NCBI GenBank assembly: GCA_963682055.1
Contig: OY821747.1
Coordinates: 23,310,126 to 23,374,125, forward strand
Direction: 5' to 3'
DNA: 64,000 nucleotides
DNA from: Primula veris
Taxonomy: Eukaryota; Streptophyta; Magnoliopsida; Ericales; Primulaceae
The position numbers and the translations under genes are program-made. The notes beneath the pieces are model-generated. The model made no database searches. It was not told the DNA's origin and was given only the letters and a program-made list of their open reading frames with translations. This document shows, piece after piece, positions 10,755 through 23,100 of this stretch (positions are counted from its first letter, which is position 1; each line of letters begins with the position of its first letter).

Positions 10755-11862
10755 TTGCAAGCGGGCATGTAACAGTTATGTTGCGGCAATATATGCGGCC
10801 ATTTTAATCGTGGCCTTACAATTTCATCAAATGGGGTTTTCTTTTGTGCAATCAATGAATTGAACGGAACAAAATCTTGTTTTCAAAAATAAATATTCAA
10901 TTGTAATTTTTTTTAAAATTTTGATTAATAATTAAATTTATAGTAGTATCTAATAGGGTTTTATAGTTTTATTTGAGTTTTTATTATGTTGTAAATTTTG
11001 TTTTTAATTTATTAAATGCTAATTTGTCTAATATATAATAAAAAATAAAAAATTAAATTAGTTATTAAAAATATATCATCTAGCCTTTAATTTTTTAATA
11101 TAATAATTATAAATACGACTGCACATTATAAGTGGGTGAGCCAACAAATGCATACACATCAAAGGGTTTCAAAACAAAAAATGAGCCCCATGACTATTTG
11201 ACTTAATTAATTAAATACTGCTCTACGTACTAAAGTTTCTCACAAATATTCCACAAAACTCAGCCAATTCCATTTACTTACTTCCTCATCACTAATTAAT
11301 ATCCAGATAAAAAAATCACTAATTAATTTAGAAACCCATTATATTGTTTTGTCACAAAAAGCTAATTCAAAATCAGAATTACCCAAAAGTTTTTCTATCT
11401 TTCTGAATTAATGCGTCATAGGAAACTCAAACTCATTTGTTAGATCTTGGATAATTATGATATTGAAAAAGTTTGATAACAAATAATTCTCTCAAATCAT
11501 TTAGTTCAGACTTCAATGGGATTTTAGTTAGGGATTATTTAGTTCAGAATTTCACAAAATAAAATTGGTTTAATATATTAAAGAGAAATTAACAACTAAT
11601 ATTTCTGGAGTTGTAGTGGTAAAAAAATTGATGATTCTCAGATAATAAAAAAAACCTTGTCAATCGTTGCAATTTTAATCACACGCCAAATTTATATCCA
11701 AATGAGTTTACTTTTTTAAATGTTGTTAAATGTAGTACTAGTAAACTAGTGGGGCCTAGTGAGTATTATCTTATTTTATTTGAGAGAAGATGAGGTGGAT
11801 TATCTGGTGTGGAATGGTCTGGATAAACTTGATATGCTCTTTTTGTTATAATCCATAAGATA
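10755..11862. other. intergenic, nothing recognised
   Basis: AT-rich, with many stops in all frames. No inverted-repeat element, gene or RNA could be supported. Confidence 0.4.
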
Positions 11863-11870
11863 CAGATGAG

Positions 11871-12566
11871 TAGGGGTGGCTTCGGTACGGTACCGACTTT
11901 TTTGATCATATACCAATACCGAATCAATCTTATTTCGTTTGAAAAAAATTATATCATAACCGAACCGAAAAAGTCGGTATACCGAAAGTTCATTATACCC
12001 ACTTTTTCGGTTGGTACGGTTCGGTTTTCCGTTTTATACCGAAACATTATTATTATTAAAAGATAATTCTTGATAACAATAAAATAGCAAAAAAATTTGT
12101 AAAAAGTAAAATGTGTACAACTATTCTTATATTTGTTACATTTATTGTGAATTTGATTAAAATAGTAAACACTTATAAAATAAGAATTCTTTTAAAATAT
12201 TAGACAATAAAATGAAGAAACACGAAATTATTGTATTTGGCTTCGTAAATATGAAAGTAAGTCGTAAGAAAAATTAAAATAAACTATAAGACAATTTATT
12301 TGTAAGTTATAACTATGCGTACATTTCTAAATATTTTATAATTTTAATATTTGGTTCGGTTCGGTATTGTACCAAACATACGAAATGGATACCGAAACCG
12401 AACCGACTTTTAAAGTTTGGTTCGGTTGTATCGTACCGAAAAGTCGGTATACCGAACTTTCGGTACCAACTTGTTTGGTTCGGTTCAAAAATCGGTCGGT
12501 CAACTTGTTTGGTTCAGTTCAAAAATCGGTCGGTTGGTACAAATCGGTACAAAAAGTACACCCCTA
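11871..12566. mobile_element. non-autonomous hAT-like element, 696 bp, with target duplication
   Basis: The ends are TAGGGGTG and the inverse CACCCCTA, typical of plant hAT elements. They are flanked by CAGATGAG (11863-11870) and CAAATGAG (12567-12574), an 8-bp target duplication with one mismatch. Both ends are packed with copies of GGTTCGGT / ACCGAACC in both orientations, probably subterminal transposase-binding sites. No transposase frame is present. Confidence 0.85.
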
Positions 12567-12574
12567 CAAATGAG

Positions 12575-13179
12575 AGCCGGGATTAATTATGGCTGCAAAC
12601 GGCAATTAATTAGATAAAAGATGCTCCAAAAACTGAGACATGCCGTTAATAGACTTTTTAACTTCTTTTTTCTCATCAAGATTGTAAGGATCGATGGAGA
12701 TTTATTTATAGTACAAATATTATTTCAAACCAGTCAACCAACCACTTTCAACAACTAATACAAGACAACACTAAATTTTCTGTACTTTCAAAAATATACT
12801 AAATATTGGCCTATCTAATAAATGGTAAAGACAAAGTCAACCAAAAATATCTCTCGAGTCTTAATAATGGACCAACCGTTATTAAGGGCTGTCCTTATTC
12901 CCCGCTAAAAGAAGTACCACCTTAAATTAGACCATCAAAATACTATATTTACCGAGTTTTCAATGATAAATCGCTTACCAAAATTTTCACTCACCAATTA
13001 AGGCAGTTCGTGACCATGACGTCTGCCTAGAAAATTTTGGACGTGAACTTTCCCGCCAGGTCTGTGCCCTACACATTCGAGGGCTCGACCCTAGGCCTTT
13101 GAGTTTTACAACTCCAAAAAAATATATAATCCTGCAAAAATTATTAATTACTTTTCAAAAAAAAAGAATTAATTTCAAA
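12575..13179. promoter_or_regulatory. upstream region of the pectate lyase gene
   Basis: About 600 bp between the hAT-like element and the start codon. ATATATAATCC at 13123-13133 could be a TATA box but lies only about 50 bp from the ATG, which would give a very short 5' UTR. No other element is recognised. Confidence 0.35.
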
Positions 13180-14847
13180 ATGGATTCAACAAAATTGACC
13201 TTTCTCCTCGTGTTGTTTCTCACCTTCGCCTCGATAATGCCTATGCTAATGGCTGAGGACGAGTTTTTAACGAGCAATTCTACAAGAAGGGGACTAATGC
13301 GTAGTAAAAAGCATAATGGCCCATGCAAGGCCACAAACCCTATCGACAAGTGCTGGAGATGCCGCCCTAATTGGCACCTTAACCGCAAGCACCTAGCGGA
13401 CTGTGCCATTGGGTTCGGCAAAAGAGCCACTGGGGGAAAGTACGGAAAGTTTTACGTCGTCACCGATCCAAGTGACAATAACGTTAGAAGCCCTAAACCG
13501 GGAACCCTACGCCATGCAGTTATCCAAAAGGGACCATTGTGGATCATTTTCAAGCGCAATATGATGATTAAGTTGAAGCAAGAGCTCATAATGACCAGCC
13601 ACAAGACTATCGATGGGCGTGGTTCTAAAGTCCATATTGCCCATGGGGCCGGAATAACAATCCAAAACATCAGGAACATTATCATACACAACATATATAT
13701 TCACGACATCTTTGTGACTAGTGGTGGTTTGATTAGAGACTCTCTTGCCCATATTGGCTTTAGGACCAAAGCTGACGGAGATGGAATTTCTGTTTTCGGG
13801 TCAAGAGATATTTGGCTCGATCACCTTTCCATGAAAAGGTGTGCAGATGGGATCATAGATGTGGTTGAAGGATCCGATGCTGTCACCATTTCAAATTGCC
13901 ATTGGACCGATCATGATAAGGTACTCGATGTCCTTGTTGGTGACTTGGTTAAATGAAAATCTGACCATGTTTGTTTTACCAACTATAAAACTACATTTTC
14001 TAGATTTTCGGTCTGAAAAACCTTCACACGATAGTTTTTATAAGACTAAGATATCTACCTTCTAAGGTCTCGTTTCATTTGTTAGGGATATTATATATTG
14101 TAATCTCTAAACTAATTTGTTATCTTTAGATGGCTAATGAACAATCTAATTTTTACTTATCTTTACAACAAAAGCATAAGTAAATATAATTGTTTAAAAA
14201 TTGTAATTATCTACTGGATTAATATGAGGTTTCGAATATAAGGTTTTGATGTGTGATATCGTTATGTAGGTACTACTATTCGGTGCTCGTGACACAAATG
14301 TTGCAGATGACTCGATGAAGATAACAGTCGTGTATAATCATTTCGGAAAGAGGCTCATCCAGAGAATGCCACGTGTCAGGTCAGGATTGGTACACATCGT
14401 CAACAACGACTACACTCACTGGGAAATGTACGCTATTGGTGGAAGCCACCATGCCACACTCATCAGTGAGGGCAACCGCTTTATCGCTCCCCCCAAACAA
14501 TTCTTCAAAGAGGTAATAAAACATTTTCATTTGATGCTTTTTGATAAGTAAGGTTTTTAGACCGATAGCTTGAGGATTTATTATTATTATTTATTCTTTT
14601 TTGTTCGTGTGAGTGTATACAGGTTACACATAGGACAGTCCAAGCAAACGATTGGAAGAAATGGACATGGAGATCACAAGGGGATCTTTTCGAAAAAGGC
14701 GCTTTCTTTGTTCAATCTGGTGACCCTAACGGTGTTAAACGATACGGGAGACTTGATGGAGTCGTACCAAAGCGCGCGAAGGCAGTTAAGAGTATGACCC
14801 GCTTTGCTGGGGTTATCGGTGGTTGCAAGCCAGGCATTGCTTGTTAA
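13180..14847 (+). CDS. pectate lyase (polysaccharide lyase family 1), secreted
   Basis: Three exons: 13180-13920, 14270-14512 and 14623-14847 (402 aa; all junctions phase 0, GT-AG). The start [18 protein letters not shown] is a clear signal peptide; the upstream in-frame ATG at 13099 would bury it. After a short N-terminal domain ([13 protein letters not shown]) comes the right-handed beta-helix with TIDGRG, calcium/active-site motifs DGDG and WLDH, then VTISNC, and the catalytic arginine segment QRMPRVRSG followed by [18 protein letters not shown]. The C terminus [17 protein letters not shown] is typical. The enzyme cleaves de-esterified homogalacturonan by beta-elimination in the cell wall or apoplast. 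The length is normal for plant family members, several of which are pollen-expressed. No lesion seen. Confidence 0.92.
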
Positions 14848-16034
14848 TTCAAAAATTAAAAGGAAACTTGAATTTAGAAAATTTACCTTGTTCATGATTC
14901 AAATTTGATTGTTGCAATGAAAGATTGTTGTTGGAGAAGAAATGAAGAAATTGTGCATTTATGGACGAGTTTTTAATGATAATTCCTCTTACTTGTGAGT
15001 TAGAGACGTAATTGTGGAGAGGTTGAATATTTTGTTGTTTCACATATGCAGTAAAATTGGCTTATTATGAGTTTAGTTTATGATAAATTGGATCATAATA
15101 GGAGAAATTTTCTTCAAAAATCATGTTAACTTAACACGAACAAGTTTATGAGCTCTTCATTAGGTTTTCCTGATTATTGGAAAATAGTTTGAAACATGGT
15201 TTATGGCTTTTAATATTTTCAACAATCTAAGCCCTTGAAAAATTCAAATTTTTGGAACACTTGCTAATTGTAAATAATCTACGGGCTATACTGATCAAAC
15301 CTTTTCAAAATAGGAACGTGTATATGGGAAGTGAAAAAGTAAAAAATCAGTGTAAGTTTGTATTTTGGGAAATTAGATCAAGTTTTAGGTTTTATATAAG
15401 AAGGACTACCAAAACAACGAAAAGAGTATTCGCCTATATTCCTCAATTTGAGCCTCTTGAACCCTCATTACATCACGATCCCCGCCTAAAAGTTGAGGAA
15501 TTCTTTGATAATAGTTAATACTGATACATTCCCGAGATCGTCAAGACCATTTCGTTAAGAATTAACATCAATAAGAGAGTAACTTGCATGGCAAATAAAT
15601 CTACACTACCATGCATGCATTTTGTTATTTTCAGTCGATTTAGGGTGGCTCAGACAGACCATGATGCAATACTAGTACTTTTAATCATTTTGAAGTTTTC
15701 GATGAAGTTTGCTAACTTCAATCACGAAATTCAAGAACTCGTTGTATTATTATAAATGATATTTTGATTTATTGTGTACAAATTTTGAAATAAGTTACTC
15801 GAATATTATTCATTCTGTACAAATTTTGTACACCATATTTTGACAAGTGTTTAATCGATCCGTCATCCATATATTGTCCCCAAATGAGCATACTTCCAAA
15901 ATTCAGATATAATTATTTCACGACACGAAAATATAAAGATAAGTAGATAACAAAAGATGACAATAAACAGTTTACTTTAAAACATTGATACATAGTTGCT
16001 AATTTAGTCGCATACAAAGTAATGAGAAAACAAC
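14848..16034. other. intergenic, 3' flank of pectate lyase
   Basis: AT-rich. It begins with the likely pectate lyase 3' UTR. An 88-codon frame at 15252-15518 has no recognisable domain and ordinary AT-rich composition. Nothing else is supported. Confidence 0.4.
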
Positions 16035-16265
16035 AAACTCGCTTGATCTCAAATTGTTTGATTTGTGTAACTTTAACCGATAAAAAAAATATACCTAAAT
16101 TTATGAAATGAAATTTTTTAAAATTTATTTTTCAGAGTTCAAATGTTAATTAACTATATGAACAATATTTTGGTAGTTTTATTTCGACAAGTTAGATACG
16201 GATTTTTTATCGGTTAAAATTGCAAGTTGTTTTATATCAGTCAAACCATCTGATACATAGATAAT
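16035..16265. mobile_element. degraded MITE related to the Stowaway copies at 32.3 and 45.0 kb
   Basis: AACTTTAACCGATAAAAAA near 16070 is matched in inverse by TTTTTTATCGGTTAAAATTG near 16205-16225. The centre contains GTTCAAATGTTAATTA, the inverse of a block shared with 45043-45277. Ends are eroded and no TA duplication is clear. Confidence 0.55.
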
Positions 16266-16380
16266 TTTTTAATGTTTACTATAAGTCTCTCTCAAAACTC
16301 TTTATATTTGAAGAGACCATTACTTTTAAAAGATAGTATAGCCATTTGGTACAAAGTGATAATTTTTTATTTTTTACTTC

Positions 16381-16620
16381 TGTTTGGTAACATATTTTTT
16401 CATTTTATTTTTGGATTTTAGATTTTAAAAATATGTGAGTGATTTGGCAAGCAAGCTAGATTATTCATCTTCTAAAAATCTGATTTTTAGGCTGAAAAAG
16501 CTTAAAAATCGAGATTTTTAAAACCAGATTTTCAGTAGATTCTTAATACAGATTTTCAGTAGATTCTTAATACAGATTTTTAAAATCTGATTTTAGACAA
16601 AAAAATCCGTTACCAAACAT
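16381..16620. mobile_element. short foldback MITE, about 240 bp
   Basis: TGTTTGGTAAC at 16381 is inverted as GTTACCAAACA at 16609-16619, and the arms go on with TTTTAGATTTTAAAAAT-like sequence on both sides. The interior holds a direct duplication of CAGATTTTCAGTAGATTC (about 16540-16575). No convincing target duplication. Confidence 0.7.
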
Positions 16621-17100
16621 ATCCCGAGTCTCTCTCGATCTCTCGAAATTTTATATATATGGATAACCCATTGTTCTTAAAAGATAGTATAGGGTAACAG
16701 ATTAGGCATTATTAAGCGTAGTATTAAGCAAAATTAGACATTACATGACCATGATTGGATACGTTCCTACTTTTTAGACATTTTAGACAATGAGAGAAAC
16801 TAGTGTTCAAGGAACACTTAAATGTAAATTCCATAAAGAGTAGACAATAGACGGAACTTAAAAACCTTAAATATTATGCAAGATTAAACGGATTAGGAAA
16901 CAAGAACGGTCAATTTACTCCTGAAATCCGCATCAGAGCCTTTTTATAAACTAACAAACCGGGTAAAATATGAAATTAACAGAAACAAAAGGATACAATT
17001 TTACACAACAAAAATCTCATTTTTTTTAATTTAGTAAATCTCAAACTTATTAAACAATCCCCCAAAATCAGAATCAATTAAAATCCCTAAAACCCTCTTC
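16621..17100. promoter_or_regulatory. upstream region of the GUF1 gene
   Basis: About 480 bp between a MITE and the start codon; AT-rich, no obvious TATA box, as is common for housekeeping genes. The last 60 bp are probably 5' UTR. Confidence 0.35.
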
Positions 17101-20100
17101 ATGAATTCCCTCTGGCGAGCTTCAAAACCTCTTAAAAAACCCAAAACCCACTTATTATCTCCCATTTCTTCATTAAAAAGCACCTATCTTTGGTCTCAAT
17201 TTGGCCTAAACTATAATGAGTATTGCTCAAAAAGTGGGAGAGAGAGTGGGGAAGGTGTGGATTTGACCCGATACCCTCCCGAAAAGATACGCAACTTTTC
17301 AATAATCGCGCACGTGGACCATGGGAAGTCGACGCTTGCTGACCGGCTTTTGGAGCTCACCGGGACGATTAAAAGGGGACTTGGGCAGCCTCAGTATCTT
17401 GATAAATTGCAGGTATACAAATTTTAATATTTTTTTTTTTATGTTTCCGATAATTAACTGTAGGGTATAAAACCGCGAGATTGTTTGAGTACTAAACAGG
17501 ACTTTTTGTAGTAGAGGTCACTAAACTGAAAATATTTGCATTTTTTTTTCATATTATTGTTTAAGAAAGATAATAATGTCATTGTAACTGGTAAATGCGT
17601 TGTTACGATGCGGAAAAACACTAGGATAAGAAGAAAAACAGAATAAAAATCAAAAGATTTTCTGTGGAAAAGATTTTTCCGGGAAATATGTAATACGTCA
17701 GCCGCCTTTCTACAACTAAGACGTACAGATTTTTGATGCCTTTTTAATTTTGATCGAGAACATTCATTAGGTCCCTCTTGTATGGTTATTAGCAGGAAAA
17801 ACAACTTATTTCTGGGGGGAAAATTAATTTTTCTTTTTTTTGCGCCTATTTAAGCACCAGTGCCTAAGCTAACTGGCTTGTTTGGGTTGTCCTATTTGCT
17901 ATAATTAACTATAGGTTATAAAATTATGAGACTGTGCAAGTAGGGAGTACTAAACCGGTCTTTTTATAGTAGAGGGCACTAAACCGGTAATGTATTATCC
18001 AACAACTAATGTTTCTAATTTGCAGTGTTTTATTCATATTCTTGTTTAAGAAATATGATAGTGTCATTGTAACTGGTAAACGCCTTGTTACAATGCGGGA
18101 AAAAACACTAGGCGAAGAAGAAAACAGAATGAAAATGAAAATTGAGGGTCGTTTTAAACCAATAATATAAGCGGCAGGGGAGAATATGTAATATCTCCAA
18201 TAATTAACGGTAGGGTATAAAACCGTAAGATTGTTCAAGTAGGGAGTACTAAACAGGACTTTTTGGAGTAGAAACCGGTAATGCACTATCCAACAATTAC
18301 TGTTTCTAATATATGCAGTGTTTTATTTATATTCTTGTTTAAGTAAAATGGTAACGTCCTCCTAACTGGGAAATGCGATGCCAAAAAAAAAACACTAGGA
18401 TAAGAAGTAAAACAGAATGGAAATTGAGGCTTGTTTGAAACTAGTAATATAAGCCGCAGCCCGTAGGGGAGGAGCTAGAAACGTATTGAGAGTTGCCATC
18501 ACAATCCCACAATTTAAGAAAATGCATTTTTGTCTAGTAGATTTTTTTGGATACAATTAGTACAGGTACACAGTTTATCTTGATAAGTTGCAGGTACACG
18601 AATTATACCAGTTAAAGGTGTTGACTAATATAAACGGCGACAATGTATATTATGTTAATGAATGGGTCTATGTCCCTGTAAGTCACCAATGACCAATCAC
18701 AATTTTGTTAATGAACGAGTCTATGTCCCTGTAAGTCACCAATGACCAATCACAATTTTGTTTATATTTGGGCTATAGTTTTGAAGGGATGAAAATGACG
18801 ATTGTGTTGTGAAATGACAATTACATTTGGGCTTGTTTTGATAGAATGTACACTTTTATTTAATTTCGCATTTTTTGCTTTAGCTTATAAGCTAGTAACA
18901 TTTGCTGAAAAACAGTATCATGTGGCATCTGTTGCCGGAAGACAATAACTTAGGTCTTGTTTGGATAGAACTTGTAAGCTTAGATTCGTTTGTGATTTAT
19001 CTTTTAAGCTGGTTGCATTTGGTGTTTAGTATCTTGATAAGTTGCACTGTTGCAGGTATACAAATTTTATTGCCAACTTTTCCATATTTGCAGTATTTTT
19101 ATAGTGCTCTTGTAAAAAAAAAAATGGAAATGAAAATGAAAATTGAGGCTTGTTTAGAAGTAGCAATATAATTAATACATGTGTTGTTAGGGGGTGCGTG
19201 CAGTCTCGCATGAGGATTTTCTCGGTTAAATGTGTTGAAATTCATGTATAGAGTGCTAAAGTTGAAAATATTTTATATTAATAAATGGGGAAATTTTGAT
19301 TTTTTTGTCAATTTGAGAACCATGGCCCAATTTTTACTAACATTTTCTATTTTTTAATATATTCTCTTGGGTTCTTATTTTAAAAGAATGAAAGTAAAAA
19401 TTCTGTTGCTTATTTTGTGTTTCCAGAAGATGGTGAACTTGAGTTTTTTAGGTATAATAATATAATTTATAAGCTTAGTTCTTTTGCTTTTGTAATACTG
19501 ATCTAGGTAGCACCTTGTTGAAATGCTATATCATATGGCGATCGTTGCCGACAGACAATAAACTAGGGCTTGTTTGTTGAACTTATAAAAACTTAAGATT
19601 ATTTTCCTTTCTAGTTTTTTAACTAGGTGGCATTTGTCATGTCAATTTTTGAGCTCAATTCTATTTTTTGGCTTATAACAGGCAAAAGCCGTCTAGCATT
19701 TTTTGTTGGTGTGAAGAAAACCTGTAAAACTAAACCAACTATCAGAATCTACATGTCATTGCTTTGTATCGAAAGTTTCACCAAAGTATTAGCAGCGATG
19801 CGTACAACTTTGATACAATTTTTTTTTGGATTGTACGCTTTTTGTGTTTAATAGCGTAGTCAATAAAACATTTCCAGTTATGATGAATGCTTATTGAAAT
19901 GTGATAAGTTTTCCAGTGTTATGATGAAATGTGAAATGTTATTACTGTCAATTGCACACAAATAAGAGCAATCATGACACAAACAACATGTAGAGAACTG
20001 AAAATAAGTTTTTTTGAGTTTTTATGTTTCGTGTAAAAATGAGATGTAATTGCTGATGATATGAAAGGCATTTTTGTTCCAATTTCTGCATGTTTGTAAC

Positions 20101-23100
20101 AAGTACATGAAAAGTTAAAGCGAAAGGGCTATATGCTATTATTCTGCTGTGTTTTAATAGTGTGCTGTCACAAACAATGAGCTTAAGTTTCCATATATAC
20201 GGATTTTACCATAAATATTTTTTAGCATTATCCACATTTTCAGTTTTATGCCAATTATACAGAACGTTCTCTATGTTTTCTTTTGGAAATTGGGGATGAG
20301 AAAGTTTGTTCATTGCATAACTTAATGGCCCTATCAGTTTTATTAGTGTCGTAGTATGAAAAAAAAGAGAGCACGGTTTTAAGCTTAATAGATTTCCTGT
20401 ATTCGTTTATGTGTAATGTATGGTTTTGATTATGAATTTGCAGCTATAATTAGTTAGTAACACATCTGAATTCACCATATTGGTGGGGTCTTCATTTCTA
20501 AATAAACTGCCTTTGGATTAAACTCTTTCCTTGCAATTAAAACCTTTTCTTTACTCGTTTTTACTATCTTATCTTCTTTATTGTTTCAGTTTTTCACCAT
20601 TTGACAAAAAGGATTGTTACAGGTTGAGAGAGAAAGGGGGATAACAGTAAAAGCCCAAACCGCAACCATGTTTCACAAGCACAGCTTTCAAGGCCCCAAC
20701 AGCAAAGACAAAGACGAAGATTCCAGTTTCTTGATAAATTTAATTGATACTCCTGGACATGTAGATTTCAGCTACGAAGTATCGAGATCCTTAGCAGCTT
20801 GTCAAGGTGCACTTTTAGTCGTTGATGCTGCCCAAGGTGTACAAGCTCAAACAGTTGCAAATTTCTATCTTGCTTTTGAATCTAACCTCGCGATAGTCCC
20901 CGTTATAAACAAAATAGATCAGCCCACGGCTGATCCAGATCGTGTTAAAGCTCAGCTAAAATCAATGTTTGATCTTGACCCAAACGACGCTCTTTTGACC
21001 TCTGCTAAGACAGGTGATGCAGATTGATTTTTCTGTATTAATTTTCTTAAGAAACGTGTCTTCAGTGTTGTGCCTTTTAATTTTGGGCAATGTTGACTTT
21101 TTTTGCACCAACCTATCAACTTTTAACATTCAAACACAGAAACACTGTACTATCAAATTAACAAGTCATACACCAATCGTCAGAATTTTTACTAATTAGT
21201 TCATGTGCTTACAAATTGCATTCAAAAGAACTAGCTATATTTCATTTGTTCGATTACGGTTATTTACTAAGCATCTTCTTACTCAATATCGAATAATTAG
21301 TACATAAACATTCACATATAAACTATTTAAGCACTCAGTAAATTTTGACAGGGGGTGTAGTAATTGTTCGATTTAGTGAAGATTGGTATCTAAATTGTGA
21401 ACTTTGGTAGGTTGGTAAGCTGAAAGATTGGCGTACAAAAGTGATGCTTTCTCTTATTTAATATGATAATGCTTCATTTCACTTTTGTGCCTTCTAATTT
21501 AAATAGTTGCGTCTTTCGATTTTAGATTCGTTTTAATGGTGGGTGTATTTTAAAATGGTATGTCCTACTTAGCCAAAAAAACAAAGGCTTGCCCTTTTAA
21601 ATTGAATCTGTGGACTGAACTAAAAAATTAAAAGTTTGGTACTCTTATATCTCGGTTTGGTAACTAAAATTCCTCTGTTCGGTAAATGGTTAAGTTTCTG
21701 TTATACAATAAAATTAGGGTTTGATTCGAAAATTATCAACAGGTCAAGGTCTTGAGCTAGTGTTACCAGCTGTGATCGAACGGATACCTCACCCTCAGGG
21801 GATATGTATTTCACCATTACGTATGCTTTTGTTGGACTCGTATTACGATGAGTACAAGGGCGTGATATGCCACGTGGCGGTTGTTGATGGTGCTTTGCGA
21901 AAAGGGGATAAAATTTCTTCAGCAGCCACTGGTCAGAGTTATGAGGTTTTAGATGTTGGGTTTATGCACCCTGAGTTAACTTCAACCGGAATACTTTTAA
22001 CCGGACAGGTGGGTTATGTTGTTAGTGGTATGCGTTCTACTAAAGAGGCACGTGTGGGTGATACTTTACATCACAGCAAAATTGTCGTAAAACCCCTCCC
22101 AGGTATCTTTTACACATTTATTTCTGTTGAAATTTAATAAAAATAAGTCACTAGTTACTCTTCTTAAAAAAAGAGGCACATGTAGGAGTATATTGTTGTA
22201 AACTGCCGATTTAGATCCTTTTTCTGTTCGGAAATAAATATTATTGGATATATACTTTATTTGTTTCTAGTGTCTGAATTCTATTAATGATAATTTAGAT
22301 GGGTTTATTATCGCTTTTACCCTTATGTATCACCAAATTTCTAATTTGTACAACAACCCACAAAACCAAGGACTAGAAAAGTTGCATTCTTGGCTATTTA
22401 GTACACTTGGTGTACCAAATACAAAAAATAGCATACGTTGGGGTACTATTTAAGTGAGAAAACCAAATGTTTTGAACACTACTTTATCAGTTTTTTTCGC
22501 TCTAGTGCATTATTTTACCAAAATTTTCCTATTTTGGCTCCCAAACTATGCCTATTTCCTCTGTAGAGTATGAAAGCGAAAAGAATTGTTACGTTAGGTT
22601 ACTATTTGCTAACTTTTAAAGGTAGGTGTACAATTTGAGATTACATGATACTTTCGACTACAAAAATGTAATTTACATTTTTTATTTTTTATTTAATTCA
22701 TATGGAGATAAGTACCTCCTGTATGGCGGTGTTGGATTCCTGGCCATGTTCCATTTGCTGGTCCTTAATGTTTGTCACACTAAAGATGGCTGTGAACTAC
22801 TTGGTGTTCTTTCAAAATAAAAATAAAGATCTACTCGGTGTGTTCTATTTGTAGACCATATATGCTTGTTTGGGCTCTGATATTGCCGAATGACGAATAA
22901 TAAAAAATTTAGGTTTCAAACCCGTGAAGCACATGGTGTTTTCTGGTGTATATCCAGCCGATGGATCTGACTTTGAAGCACTTAACCATGCTATTGAGAG
23001 ATTAACCTGTAATGATGCTAGTGTTTCTGTCACTAGAGAGAGCAGTACAGCACTCGGGCTCGGCTTTAGGTACAATTACTTTTAATCAAACAACATGCAC

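Noticed and set aside
13020..13105. GC-richer patch upstream of pectate lyase (..TTCGAGGGCTCGACCC..) as a tRNA
   Set aside because: It has a B-box-like word but no matching acceptor or anticodon stems.
17454..18286. Two 116-120-codon minus-strand frames in GUF1 intron 1
   Set aside because: Both are readings of the diverged intronic repeat and resemble each other for that reason. No domain, and AT-rich composition.
21014..21199. Frame running on from GUF1 exon 2
   Set aside because: It is intron sequence: exon 2 ends in ACA G|GTGATG, and exon 3 at 21743 restores [11 protein letters not shown] in phase.
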